Below, one piece after another: positions 1 through 12,448 of a stretch of DNA of 64,000 bases. The stretch comes from an uncultured Clostridia bacterium (GTDB taxonomy: Bacteria; Bacillota; Clostridia; Oscillospirales; Acutalibacteraceae): contig CALWIZ010000009.1 of assembly GCA_944380885.1 (NCBI GenBank), positions 1 to 64,000 of the forward strand, written 5' to 3'. The notes beneath the pieces are model-generated. The model saw nothing but the letters and a program-made list of their open reading frames with translations, was not told where the DNA came from and ran no database searches. Made by a program: the position numbers and the translations under genes. Within the stretch, counting starts at the first letter, position 1. Every line of letters begins with the position of its first letter.

Positions 1-30
1 CAGGAATTAGATAAAATTTACGCCGCCTAA
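1..30 (+). CDS. possible 3' tail of a truncated CDS
   Basis: The first 30 bases read QELDKIYAA followed by TAA in frame 1 and are open to the window edge, so they may be the C-terminus of a plus-strand gene lying to the left. Nine residues are too few to name a family. The call rests only on the open frame and the absence of any other gene here. Confidence 0.2.
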   Translation, partial: QELDKIYAA

Positions 31-641
31 TGTCGCGCCGCTGTGGATTTCCTCCGTTCGGGGCTACGCCCCTCTCTTCGTAAATCCAAAGTCTTCTACC
101 ATAAAGTCACTGCTATTTTAATTTTGTTTCAACTTGCTATTGCAATTTGCGAAAAAGAGGTTTTTATTACATTTTGGTACAAACCACTTTTGCATAAATT
201 CAGCTCTATTTTTCACCTCAAAAACCCAGTGTTTATGCGGGTTTTGGTTTGTGCAACAATTTGGTACAAACCACCTGTTTTTGAGAAAAATTTTGAGTAT
301 ATAAATCTCCCTGTAATATTACACAGGAAACGGCATAAATTTCTCGGATTTAGCATTAATTTTCGGAGTGAACACGGCTATATGATAGACTCTCCTGTGC
401 AGATTGCCGAGGGATGCCGTACAATCGAATGGAAATCCTCTTATCGATGCCCATCAAACCTGCGATTGTTATGAAAACAATACACAAGTAAAGTTGCAGT
501 CACTTACAGGCAAACAAAATCCCGGCTCTACTGTTACAATTCGAGTTGCGAAACCGTCTATATCAATTACAAGGGTACTTAAAACAAAGTTTTATTGCCT
601 CTCTTGATTCATAAAAGGGTCTAAATTTCTATGATATATAA
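31..641. other. gene-poor stretch with short repeats
   Basis: No convincing gene is visible here. Two overlapping open frames on the plus strand (43-474 and 404-607) have no good ribosome site, have uneven composition and resemble no family I know. The stretch contains a long imperfect hairpin at about 46-90 (GGATTT...AAATCC enclosing GGGGCtacGCCCC) and a repeated TTTGGTACAAACCAC motif. It resembles the eroded edge of a mobile element more than a promoter region. The lacZ-like gene converges on it from the right. Confidence 0.35.
173..274. repeat. direct repeat TTTGGTACAAACCAC x2 with inverted copy
   Basis: The 15-mer TTTGGTACAAACCAC occurs at 173-187 and again at 260-274. Just before the second copy, TGGTTTGT (about 245-252) forms an 8-bp inverted repeat with ACAAACCA. 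Spaced direct and inverted copies of this kind resemble protein-binding arm sites, but no recombinase gene is visible beside them. Confidence 0.4.
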
Positions 642-3641
<3,000 letters not shown>

Positions 3642-3657
3642 TTATCTGTCTAAAATA

Positions 3658-5250
3658 TCAAATCCCGTTCGGTGAAACCGTAGTGCCCCAACAATTTTCG
3701 CTGATCGGCTCACTGCCGTAATAATTCAGAAGCTTCTCCTCTAATTCGGGGATACGGTCGGTTTTTCCTTCGGCATATTCGCAAAGTCTCTCTCTGCAAT
3801 GCCGCACCCTGAAAATCAAACCGCCTAAGCGTATATCCTGCACATCGAATCCGTGCGGCTTGTTTACAGTCATCCACTGCTTTCGGTAAATATAATAAAA
3901 ATCTGTCAATCTTTCGGCAAGCTCATCATAAACAGGCAAAAGCTTTTTTACTTCCTCCCTGCCGGAAGAATAAGCCGAACGGGTTTTTATGCCTATATCA
4001 AATTTTAAACTTAAAGCCTTGCACAAGGCGCACATAGTATCAAACATAAAACCGAAACGGTCATTCGTTTTTAACGCAGAAAGCTTTTCTGCACATATCT
4101 TATAGCTTTCTGCGTCGCCGTCCCTGACTGTTGAATCAAAAACGCCCATAAAGCAATCATTATAAAGCATATATTTATCGGGGTCTTTAATACTGTCCGC
4201 CCAGTTTGGCGTATCGGGCAAATCAAGCAGCATAAAATCGTCAAACGCAATCCCGTATTTTTCGGCAAAGCCCTTCTTTATAACCTCTGTATCAGTTTCA
4301 CCCCTTGTAAGGCAGCTGACATAGTAAAGCGACAGCAGCAGCATAAATGGCGTACACTCGCCGCCGTTATCACCCCACATTGTAAAGAAAATATTCTGCA
4401 CACCGTTGTCGCGGCAGGCGCAAAGTGCTGCCTGCGAAGCACGCATACTGAAATCATTATGCGGCGCAAAGCCCTGCCATGTCCAAAGTCCGCCGGCAAA
4501 CCAGCTGTTTTCCTTTATTCGGTTATGGCGCTTTATTTGGCTGTCGTAATGACTGTAATCGGTTGAATAATAATCCCAGTAAATAAGCGAAGTGTTTTCA
4601 GGAATCTGCTCCTTTACCCAATCCGGCACCTCAACATCGTTAATGTTATACGCGCCGCCAGCTAAGGTGATGAAAATATCCGCCCACATAGTAAGTTGAT
4701 AACCGTATTTGCCGGCAATTTCCGAAACACGTTTTAAATGCTCAAGTAAAATGCCGGATTTATCCTGCAAGCCGTTTTTGTCAAGATATTTACCACGCCC
4801 TATCATATAGGCTTCGTCCATACCGACATTCACAATTTTTGAGCGCAGGCATTTTGAAAGGGAAGAAAACATATCGTCAATCAGCCGATAGGTCTTTTCA
4901 TCGCCTACCAAAAGAATATCGTCGCAGTCGTTTATCTCCCTGTACTGACGATATCTGAATATCTGACCGAGATGTGCAAGCATTTGGATGCAAGGTATAA
5001 CCTCAATCCCCTTTAAAAAAGCGTAATCATCTATCTCTTTCAGTTCTTCACGGGTATACCTTCCCCTCAGATAGCCGAAATACTCCTGATTCTCAACCTC
5101 ATAGGTATCCTCTGTATAAAGCAGAAGCGTTGTATAGCCGAGATCCGCAAGAATATCTATCCAATTTTTCAGCGATGAAACATTCATAACCGCATTGCGG
5201 GAACAGTCGATCATCGTACCGAGCCGTTTGAAATTTACCTTATTATCCAT
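3658..5250 (-). CDS. GH20-like beta-N-acetylhexosaminidase, cytoplasmic
   Basis: Protein of 530 residues with a GH20-type TIM barrel. The adjacent acid pair is D145-E146 in NVGMDEAY; in GH20 enzymes the Asp orients the substrate acetamido group and the Glu is the acid/base. An upstream in-frame ATG at 5304 exists, but the ATG at 5250 has GGAG seven bases before it and starts just before the conserved region, so I chose it. There is no signal peptide. The N-terminal helper domain of secreted hexosaminidases is missing, as in the compact intracellular GH20 branch. It sits between the GH16 lipoprotein and LacZ genes, consistent with removing beta-linked GlcNAc or GalNAc from imported oligosaccharides. 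Family assignment is fairly firm, exact substrate is not. Confidence 0.75.
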   Translation of the reverse strand: MDNKVNFKRLGTMIDCSRNAVMNVSSLKNWIDILADLGYTTLLLYTEDTYEVENQEYFGYLRGRYTREELKEIDDYAFLKGIEVIPCIQMLAHLGQIFRYRQYREINDCDDILLVGDEKTYRLIDDMFSSLSKCLRSKIVNVGMDEAYMIGRGKYLDKNGLQDKSGILLEHLKRVSEIAGKYGYQLTMWADIFITLAGGAYNINDVEVPDWVKEQIPENTSLIYWDYYSTDYSHYDSQIKRHNRIKENSWFAGGLWTWQGFAPHNDFSMRASQAALCACRDNGVQNIFFTMWGDNGGECTPFMLLLSLYYVSCLTRGETDTEVIKKGFAEKYGIAFDDFMLLDLPDTPNWADSIKDPDKYMLYNDCFMGVFDSTVRDGDAESYKICAEKLSALKTNDRFGFMFDTMCALCKALSLKFDIGIKTRSAYSSGREEVKKLLPVYDELAERLTDFYYIYRKQWMTVNKPHGFDVQDIRLGGLIFRVRHCRERLCEYAEGKTDRIPELEEKLLNYYGSEPISENCWGTTVSPNGI

Positions 5251-5328
5251 TATATTACTCCAATATATTTTTTCCGAAAGAAATAGAATGCTTTCCCCGC
5301 ACATCTCGTCGGCAGTATTCTGATTAAA

Positions 5329-7755
5329 TTACTCTTTCGTGTATATTACATTTTCCTTATCGTCAGTCTGATATATCCGTATCCAATCGTAATATATATC
5401 CGAAGATGTAAAACCGTCAGGTAAAATACATTCGGCAAATGCGCCTACATCCTCGCCGCCCCAATGAGACAGAATCAAATAGAACGGTTTGTTAAAGCAA
5501 TCATACTTAATGGGGTCGTATTTATACTCTGTATGCTTAACGCCGTCAACATAGAACGCGATATAGCCCTTATACCATTCAAAGCCTATGGTATGATAAT
5601 TCTCCGAATAGGGCTGCGGAACCTGCGTACCCGGTGCGAGATTCAAGATTGAATCAGACGCACCGAGAATATTTTCGTGCGAATCGCCGGGACCCCAGGT
5701 ATGCAAATTCGATTTTAAAGAATATAAGCTTCCGAAATTCTCAAATACATCTATCTCACCTACCACAGTACCACCTACCTGACCCATCATCCACAAGGTA
5801 CCCCAGCTGCCTTCGTTAGGCGCCAGGCGAACCCTTGCCTCCAGATAGCCGTATTTATACAGCATTCTGTCTCTGGTGGTTATATGCGATTCCTTTACAT
5901 CTTTACCGTCGCGGCTGTTACGCTGTACCAACGCGCCGTCTTCAATAAACGTATTTTCAGCAGCCGTATACGCCGTTCCGCCGTAAACACTGGGGTTGCT
6001 TCTTGATTCGCTCTTCCAGATTTTTTTCAGTTTTTTTGTATTAAACTCATCGCTCCATGCAAGCTTGTAACCATTTGTAAGCGAATAACTGCCGTTATAC
6101 TCTCCGTTTAAAGTGAAACCGTTTTTGATACTGCCCTCGCCCGACAGCCTGTCGGCAAAGGCGATAACTCCGGCGTTAACCGCCGCAGTACTTTCCCCTT
6201 GTATGGAAGTATTATTTTTATGAACGGAAATGCTGTATTTATTCCCGCTTGAGGCCGACGCGACAGTAGAATAATCCCCCGATGTTCTGTCCGTTTCACC
6301 AATCAGAATTTCATATGCAGATACTTTTTCACTGTCCCTTACAACAGGCAGCATAATACCTGCCGCTTTGACGATCTGCTCATTGAGATAATCTGCCGCC
6401 GAAAGATCCATCAGAGATGCAAAGCGCGATACAACAATTCTGTAATCTGAAATTCGCCTTCCCGCAACCGATAAGCTTTTGATTGAATTAAATTTAGAAG
6501 ATACATATTCTAAATTAGACTCAATATAGGAACTTTTATTCGTGCAGTAATTCTTAAAGAAGAAATCCGCGGCAAATTTTAATCCCACATCGCTCCCCGC
6601 GTTGATGACAAGGATATTATCTTCCATTCGTATGATAAAATCGCCTGCATTCTCGGCTCTGCGGCTTTTGATTTCATTCAAAGCTTTTTTCGACTGTTCA
6701 AAACGCGTATTACCGATTAAAATAATATTGCCGTCGGGCAAATCCTCGGCGTCGGTCATTTTGTCAACCGATGTTCCGAGCACATTTTCCATTTGCTCGC
6801 AAAAATCATCTACGACCTTTTTCTCTGCATCTGACGCACCTTCGGCTGAAACAACCGTAAAAAAGCTGTTGTGCTGATAAATAAACGGATATGTCGCTCT
6901 TGCCGGAGGCTGCGTCTGCTTTTCCTCTGTCGTTGTCACGGGAATATTAACCGTTTCAACAGCCGTGTATGACGGAATATCGCAGTTGCCGGTTACAATA
7001 CCATCGATATCGTCCGTAGCCTCTGCGGTGATCAGCAGACGGTCTCCTTTTTTAAGGTCGATTTCCGAAAACTGCGGGAATAAAACAGAAGGCTGTTCGG
7101 CGTTTAAAATTTCCTGCCAGTAAACCCGCGAGTTTTTATAAACTCGTACAACAATATTCTTTTTAGCATTTTTCTTGCCGAAAAATGACGTATCAAATCC
7201 CGAAATGTCGGAGACCACGGCAATGCTGCCGCCGTCCCTGTCAGAGAATATTACCTTACCGTCATTTTCGGCGGTATAGCATATAGCCTCTTCCCTGTCC
7301 TCCGCAAAGGACATCAATATTCCGGTTTCGGGCATATCGGTATTGGCTTCACCCTTGATTTTCATTTTCGAGCTGTCAAAAGCAGAAAGGGAGGTTATGC
7401 CGCTGTCGTCTAACCGATACGAAAACGGTGCGCCCGAATCGGTACTGCCGCTGCCGTTTGTCCATTTGGAAAGCGAGCGTATAAGCCGTCTGCTCCAGTC
7501 GCCGTTATTCTCTTTGGCGATCCACTGCCATGCCGTATTCTTATACAGCGCTTCGGCGGTATCGGACGACACGTCCGACAACATCGCCTTAGCAGTACTG
7601 TTCCTGATGCTGTCAACCGTCCCGTCCTCATACATAACCGAGGGGTTAAGAGCAACCGTATACTGCGTCACCTCTGATTTTTGCGGCTTTTTTTCGGTAC
7701 AGCCGCAGCAGCAAAACAAAACAAAGACAAGGCAAAATATTATTGTTTTTTTCAT
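5329..7755 (-). CDS. lipoprotein with C-terminal GH16 endo-beta-glycanase domain
   Basis: Secreted lipoprotein of 808 residues. The N-terminus is a type II signal (hydrophobic stretch, then CCCGC, probable lipidated Cys19). Residues ~300-550 look like the alpha/beta N-terminal domains of alpha-glucuronidase/DUF4838 proteins (ILIGNT at ~346, ILIGETD at ~483). Residues ~565-800 form a GH16 jelly-roll with the active-site signature EIDVFE at 667-672 (nucleophile E667, acid/base E672). GH16 enzymes cut internal beta-1,3- or beta-1,4-linkages in laminarin, mixed glucan, agar/carrageenan or poly-LacNAc; the signature does not tell which. The start lies one base after the stop of the 1520-residue gene, indicating coupling. 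It is likely the surface endo-acting enzyme of the locus. Confidence 0.8.
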   Translation of the reverse strand: MKKTIIFCLVFVLFCCCGCTEKKPQKSEVTQYTVALNPSVMYEDGTVDSIRNSTAKAMLSDVSSDTAEALYKNTAWQWIAKENNGDWSRRLIRSLSKWTNGSGSTDSGAPFSYRLDDSGITSLSAFDSSKMKIKGEANTDMPETGILMSFAEDREEAICYTAENDGKVIFSDRDGGSIAVVSDISGFDTSFFGKKNAKKNIVVRVYKNSRVYWQEILNAEQPSVLFPQFSEIDLKKGDRLLITAEATDDIDGIVTGNCDIPSYTAVETVNIPVTTTEEKQTQPPARATYPFIYQHNSFFTVVSAEGASDAEKKVVDDFCEQMENVLGTSVDKMTDAEDLPDGNIILIGNTRFEQSKKALNEIKSRRAENAGDFIIRMEDNILVINAGSDVGLKFAADFFFKNYCTNKSSYIESNLEYVSSKFNSIKSLSVAGRRISDYRIVVSRFASLMDLSAADYLNEQIVKAAGIMLPVVRDSEKVSAYEILIGETDRTSGDYSTVASASSGNKYSISVHKNNTSIQGESTAAVNAGVIAFADRLSGEGSIKNGFTLNGEYNGSYSLTNGYKLAWSDEFNTKKLKKIWKSESRSNPSVYGGTAYTAAENTFIEDGALVQRNSRDGKDVKESHITTRDRMLYKYGYLEARVRLAPNEGSWGTLWMMGQVGGTVVGEIDVFENFGSLYSLKSNLHTWGPGDSHENILGASDSILNLAPGTQVPQPYSENYHTIGFEWYKGYIAFYVDGVKHTEYKYDPIKYDCFNKPFYLILSHWGGEDVGAFAECILPDGFTSSDIYYDWIRIYQTDDKENVIYTKE

Positions 7756-7756
7756 T

Positions 7757-10700
7757 TTATTTTCCCCCTTTTTGCTTTTTCTTTTTTATCAGAATCAATA
7801 TAACAACCGCCGCGCCGACCAAGGCCAAAGCGCCTGCCGCTATAACAGCTATTTTCCATATCGGCGCCCCGTCGGTTTCCACGCTGACATTTTTAATCTT
7901 ATCATTCTGCTTGATTTCAAACTGGTTATCAAGTTCTGCGTCATCGGGAATACTTTCAACCTCTTTTTCCTCCTGCGTATAAACAGTGGTATTCTGATAA
8001 TATGTTTCCGGCACAAAAGCCTTTTCCCATTTTGCATAAAGGGTAATATCGCCTAAAATCATCGTGCTGTTAAAATCAAAAAGATTTTTACATTGCTTAT
8101 CGGTATACCAGCCGACGAAGTCATATCCTTCACGCTCGGGGAAGCTCGGCACCACCGCATAATCATAAGTCAGAACAGTCATCGGTTCTACCCTGCTTCC
8201 GCCCATGGAATCAAAGGTGACGGTAGCTGTTTCAAGCTTTGTAACCGTTATATCGTCAATAGCAGCTGTCATCCATCCGCCTGTCATTAAAAAGCCTAAA
8301 GTAGATACAGTGTCGCCCGTGGTAATCGAAGACTCATACTGCACCCATTTGCCCATATTGCCCATCTGTTCAGCGTCAGTCAAAGTAATCGCCGCGCCTT
8401 TTTCGTAAGAGGACATATCTACCGTGCTGTCAAAGGCGACTAACGAAATCGTAGACGCTCCCGCTTTTTCAAGGTTAAGCCAAAAGCTTACCCGATAAAC
8501 ACTGTGAGGGTCAAGATATACCATATTTCCTTTTGTATCGGGATTAAATACTCTGAACCGTCTGAACCACGGTCCGCTCCACGTAGCTACGTCATAAAGC
8601 TTAAAGTAGCTGTCTCCGCTGTGAGCGTTAGCACTGTCACCCGTTACATAATAGGTTCCGTTAGACGCAGGCGAGGAGTTATTCCCGACGCCATAGAAGA
8701 TTTTAGCCGCCTCGCTGTCTTCAAAGTCTATTTTAAGCGGTTTATTCCAATCCTGTGTAACTCGGCTTAAATCTTCATAATCGGTATAAGAGGCATACAG
8801 TTCTAAATCGTTTGCCGGAATAGTATTTGAGGTATGAAGCTTGCCGTCGCTTGTGCGCCAGCCGTTGAATTTTTTATCCTCGGTATGATGGATTTCACAG
8901 TCTATCAGCCGTTCTCCGATTTTTCCGAACTGTTTTTCCAAAAAATTACCGTCGGCGTCGTAGAAGGTTACGAGGCTTGCCTCGTCCTCTTCGGCACTTT
9001 CAATTTTAAGCGAATCAATGTCAAAACGACTGTCCGCATTGGCTGAAAGCAGCATATACACCTTCCCTGTTTCCTCGGGAATGAAAAACATTTCGCAGGT
9101 ACCCCATTCGTCGATTTCAACACCAATCTGCGTGGGCGCGTAATTAAGATTCACAAATTCCTTTGAGTTTGAAAGGTTGACGCCCATTGTAGGAACCTGC
9201 TGTGAGGTTACAAATCGGATATACTGCCCCGAATGCTGACCCCTGAATGCCCAGCTTATTTTATACCGCTTACCTGCTACAAGCTGATAACTGCTGCCGT
9301 CTTCATTTTTAAAGGAAACAGCAGGATATGCCGAAGCGGTCTCGGTAGTTGCTCCCGAACCTTTTACTGAGATATATCCGCTGCCGCTGTAAGCCTCTTC
9401 CGGATCATTCACCCAGGTTACTTCTTCAGAGATATAGTTATCACTTTTGTTTTGTGCCGTACCGTCGTTTATGTATTGGCAGGTTTCAAAATCACAGTCA
9501 AGTCTATTAGGCTCACCCGCAGGCTCTGTCCATTTCGCGTAAAGGAAAAGATTATCACCGGGCATAATATTACCGGTTAACGGTTTTGTGCACTCGGCGT
9601 CTGTAAACCAGCCGTCAAACAGACAGCCCTGCTTTTGCGGCACATCGACAGAGGGAATCACTCCGCCTGCAATTACAGAACGCGGCGCCACTTTATTTCC
9701 TCCGTTTGTTTCAAAATAAATTGACGGTGTATTGAATACTTCCTCGATTTCAATTTCGTCTATCCATACAGATACGTCGTTCGCCAGCCATGAGTCGGAC
9801 GACGCCAAAACAAGAGCCAGCGTCCCGACCTCTGATCCGGTATAGAAAACTGTTTCGACAGAAGCCCAGTTCATCCGCTCGCCCTGAATTCCTACAAGCT
9901 GCTTGCAGAGAACATTTTTTTCGCTGTAAAATGAAGAATCGTTTGCATCTAAGATTCTCAGCTGTAAATTCAACAGCTTATCGGGTATTCTGTCAGTTTT
10001 GTATTTGAATTTGATTTTATAAGCTGAATTTGGCTGCGGAACAAAATTTTCAAGTGTTTTGTCGTCGTAAAGCTTAACAAGCGCAGGCCAATTCCAATTA
10101 TAGCTTTGGGCATTCGTGAAATGTACCGCCTGATTATCCTCAAAGACAGTCGGTTTTTTGACAACAACATTATACTGCCCGAAATAATCCTCCGAAAGAG
10201 TGCCGTTAATTTTTCTTTGAGTCATCTCATAGCCATTATCGGTTACGCTGACAACATATTCAACGTTATCCTCATCATAAGTATTTTTTAAGGACTGCTT
10301 TTCTGTTCTCCATTTGGCATAAATTTTGCCTGTTGTACCGATTACTCCCTTAACGGGCTTTGTAAGCGCCTCATCATAGTACCAGCCATCAAACTTTGCG
10401 CGGTCTGAAAAAGGCTTTACAATATCCGAAAAGCTATCGGTATCATACATATTTACCATACGGCTGCCGCCTGCGGCGTCGATGTTTACACATTCGACCA
10501 TTACGGGATTCCCCTCGGCATCAGAGGAGATATTGATATTATCGACATAAATATCACACGGCACCTGCCATTCCGTACCGTAAAGCAGGAATGCCGCCGC
10601 GCCGCTGCACGGAGCGGTCACCACCGCCGAATATCTTACCCAGTCGTCGGCAGTGCAGTCGATTTCCTCTAAGGTAATGCTTTTTCCGTTATTGATATAC

Positions 10701-12319
10701 GGATTCAGGCTTCCCATATGCCCGTTGACGGACAATAATTCTTCGCCGAAAATAAGCGCCGCTTTAAAAGTTGTGAAAAAATCGGTGGGCACAGCGCTGT
10801 TTTTCTTTATTTCAAAGCTGATTCTGAACTGCTCACCCGCTTTAAAGGAAAGGCGGCTTTCTCCGGCGCTGTCGCAAAGCACGAAAGCTGACGGCCACTG
10901 CGTGATATCATGGTCGTCCCAACCGTCGTCCCTGTAAACTTTAAGCCTTTTAAACGCCATTACATTGCCGTGGCTTTCATCATCGCTGTTTAAAAGCCCC
11001 GCAACATTATTTTTATCGGTAAGATAATTATTCTCATAAAAAACAGCCTGATTGTCCTCGAAATCAAGCGTTTCGTTTTTAAGCTTCGGATTGGTCTCGG
11101 CAACCGTGATGTTATCAATATAAATATCGCACGGCACCTGCCATTCCGTACCGTAAAGCAGGAATGCCGCCGCGCCGCTGCACGGAGCGGTCACCACCGC
11201 CGAATATCTTACCCAGTCGTCGGCAGTGCAGTCGATTTCCTCTAAGGTAATGCTTTTTCCGTTATTGATATACGGATTCAGGCTTCCCATATGCCCGTTG
11301 ACGGACAATAATTCTTCGCCGAAAATAAGCGCCGCTTTAAAAGTTGTGAAAAAATCGGTGGGCACAGCGCTGTTTTTCTTTATTTCAAAGCTGATTCTGA
11401 ACTGCTCACCCGCTTTAAAGGAAAGGCGGCTTTCTCCGGCGCTGTCGCAAAGCACGAAAGCTGACGGCCACTGCGTGATATCATGGTCGTCCCAACCGTC
11501 GTCCCTGTAAACTTTAAGCCTTTTAAACGCCATTACATTGCCGTGGCTTTCATCATCGCTGTTTAAAAGCCCCGCAACATTATTTTTATCGGTAAGATAA
11601 TTATTCTCATAAAAAACAGCCTGATTGTCCTCGAAATCAAGCGTTTCGTTTTTAAGCTTCGGATTGGTCTCGGCAACCGTGATGTTATCAATATAAATAT
11701 CGCACGGCACCTGCCAATCTGTACCGTAAAGCATAAAGGCGGCTGAGCCGTCGCACGGAACGGTTACCATGGCGGAATAATGCTCCCAGTCGCTGTCAGC
11801 AGTGCAGTCTATGCTTGTAAGAATAGCAGTTTTACCCCCGCCCACATATTCGTTTACACTGCCCATATTATCGGATTTCAGCGCCGATTCCGGCACAAAT
11901 GCCATCGCGGCTTTAAATTGCGTGAAAAAATCTTCAGATACAGCACTGTTTTTCTTCAAATCAAATGAAACAGAAAGGGTCTGACCCGCCTTATATTCGG
12001 CAATTTTATTATTAATGTCATCATATAAAGCAAATCCCGACGCATAATTTGTTATGGCGTGATTATTATCCCAGCCGCTTCTGTAAACCTTTATCCAATG
12101 TACCTGCATAGCAGTTCCGTTTGAGGTATCGGTATCAGTCAAAGAAGCGACATTTTCAGGCGTACCGTAACTATTTTCCTGATAATATGCCTTTTGGCTG
12201 TCTTCAAAATCAACCGTCAGCATATCGGAAGCATTTTCCGCATTGCCGAACATAAAAGCGGAAGAAAATGCCATGACGGTTAAAATACCGGACAATAGAA
12301 TTGAAATTAGCTTTTTCAT
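7757..12319 (-). CDS. giant surface protein: repeated CBM-like modules + InlB-type repeats + C-terminal membrane anchor
   Basis: Secreted protein of 1520 residues. It has a signal peptide (1-29), three homologous ~190-residue jelly-roll-like modules (~33-215, 218-408, 409-599), then alternating Listeria-Bacteroides (InlB/Flg_new) repeats at ~612-680, ~870-930, ~1116-1176 and ~1366-1433, each ending in YAKW or YASY, with further carbohydrate-binding-like modules between them. A single helix at ~1487-1510 is followed by KKKKQKGGK, a stop-transfer anchor. Modules 2 and 3 are identical at protein level. The modules also match those of the adjacent dockerin protein. I see no catalytic domain. Its likely job is glycan binding or adhesion at the cell surface for the GH16 enzyme encoded right after it. 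AGGAG precedes the ATG by six bases. Confidence 0.7.
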   Translation of the reverse strand: MKKLISILLSGILTVMAFSSAFMFGNAENASDMLTVDFEDSQKAYYQENSYGTPENVASLTDTDTSNGTAMQVHWIKVYRSGWDNNHAITNYASGFALYDDINNKIAEYKAGQTLSVSFDLKKNSAVSEDFFTQFKAAMAFVPESALKSDNMGSVNEYVGGGKTAILTSIDCTADSDWEHYSAMVTVPCDGSAAFMLYGTDWQVPCDIYIDNITVAETNPKLKNETLDFEDNQAVFYENNYLTDKNNVAGLLNSDDESHGNVMAFKRLKVYRDDGWDDHDITQWPSAFVLCDSAGESRLSFKAGEQFRISFEIKKNSAVPTDFFTTFKAALIFGEELLSVNGHMGSLNPYINNGKSITLEEIDCTADDWVRYSAVVTAPCSGAAAFLLYGTEWQVPCDIYIDNITVAETNPKLKNETLDFEDNQAVFYENNYLTDKNNVAGLLNSDDESHGNVMAFKRLKVYRDDGWDDHDITQWPSAFVLCDSAGESRLSFKAGEQFRISFEIKKNSAVPTDFFTTFKAALIFGEELLSVNGHMGSLNPYINNGKSITLEEIDCTADDWVRYSAVVTAPCSGAAAFLLYGTEWQVPCDIYVDNINISSDAEGNPVMVECVNIDAAGGSRMVNMYDTDSFSDIVKPFSDRAKFDGWYYDEALTKPVKGVIGTTGKIYAKWRTEKQSLKNTYDEDNVEYVVSVTDNGYEMTQRKINGTLSEDYFGQYNVVVKKPTVFEDNQAVHFTNAQSYNWNWPALVKLYDDKTLENFVPQPNSAYKIKFKYKTDRIPDKLLNLQLRILDANDSSFYSEKNVLCKQLVGIQGERMNWASVETVFYTGSEVGTLALVLASSDSWLANDVSVWIDEIEIEEVFNTPSIYFETNGGNKVAPRSVIAGGVIPSVDVPQKQGCLFDGWFTDAECTKPLTGNIMPGDNLFLYAKWTEPAGEPNRLDCDFETCQYINDGTAQNKSDNYISEEVTWVNDPEEAYSGSGYISVKGSGATTETASAYPAVSFKNEDGSSYQLVAGKRYKISWAFRGQHSGQYIRFVTSQQVPTMGVNLSNSKEFVNLNYAPTQIGVEIDEWGTCEMFFIPEETGKVYMLLSANADSRFDIDSLKIESAEEDEASLVTFYDADGNFLEKQFGKIGERLIDCEIHHTEDKKFNGWRTSDGKLHTSNTIPANDLELYASYTDYEDLSRVTQDWNKPLKIDFEDSEAAKIFYGVGNNSSPASNGTYYVTGDSANAHSGDSYFKLYDVATWSGPWFRRFRVFNPDTKGNMVYLDPHSVYRVSFWLNLEKAGASTISLVAFDSTVDMSSYEKGAAITLTDAEQMGNMGKWVQYESSITTGDTVSTLGFLMTGGWMTAAIDDITVTKLETATVTFDSMGGSRVEPMTVLTYDYAVVPSFPEREGYDFVGWYTDKQCKNLFDFNSTMILGDITLYAKWEKAFVPETYYQNTTVYTQEEKEVESIPDDAELDNQFEIKQNDKIKNVSVETDGAPIWKIAVIAAGALALVGAAVVILILIKKKKQKGGK
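10557..11716. repeat. 573-bp near-perfect tandem duplication inside the giant CBM gene
   Basis: Bases 10557-11143 recur at 11130-11716, an offset of 573 bases (exactly 191 codons). I could find no difference over about 587 bases; identity ends at 10556/11129 on one side and 11144/11717 on the other. The unit is one complete module plus linker, so the reading frame is kept. The identity implies very recent duplication or gene conversion; a short-read assembly could also miscount such a unit. Confidence 0.9.
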
Positions 12320-12403
12320 AGCAGTCTCCTATAATACAATTTAAACAACTTACAGATAAGCTGTCTGTCATTTTTCGGGATACAGTTATCCTAATATTCC
12401 TCA

Positions 12404-12423
12404 CCTCCCTTACAGCAGGGAGG
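12404..12423 (-). promoter_or_regulatory. intergenic hairpin upstream of the giant CBM gene
   Basis: In the 129-base gap between the dockerin gene and the giant gene, CCTCCCT-tacagc-AGGGAGG forms a 7-bp GC-rich hairpin. No T-run follows on the minus strand, so it is not a clear terminator. It could be an mRNA processing or stability element that sets different levels for the two genes, or chance. Confidence 0.35.
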
Positions 12424-12448
12424 CAAGTTTAACTTTTCAGCCGCCTGA

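Noticed and set aside
43..607. Two plus-strand open frames (143 and 67 codons) at the left end
   Set aside because: They overlap in different frames, have no ribosome site, uneven composition and no recognisable motif; treated as non-coding.
7757..12319. Repeat units considered as a CRISPR-like or transposon array
   Set aside because: The repeats are in-frame protein modules of ~190 residues inside one ORF; there are no short regular repeats with unique spacers.
12210..12404. 64-codon minus-strand frame starting GTG after GGGAGG
   Set aside because: It runs into the signal-peptide region of the giant gene in another frame; the giant gene has its own better site (AGGAG) at 12319.
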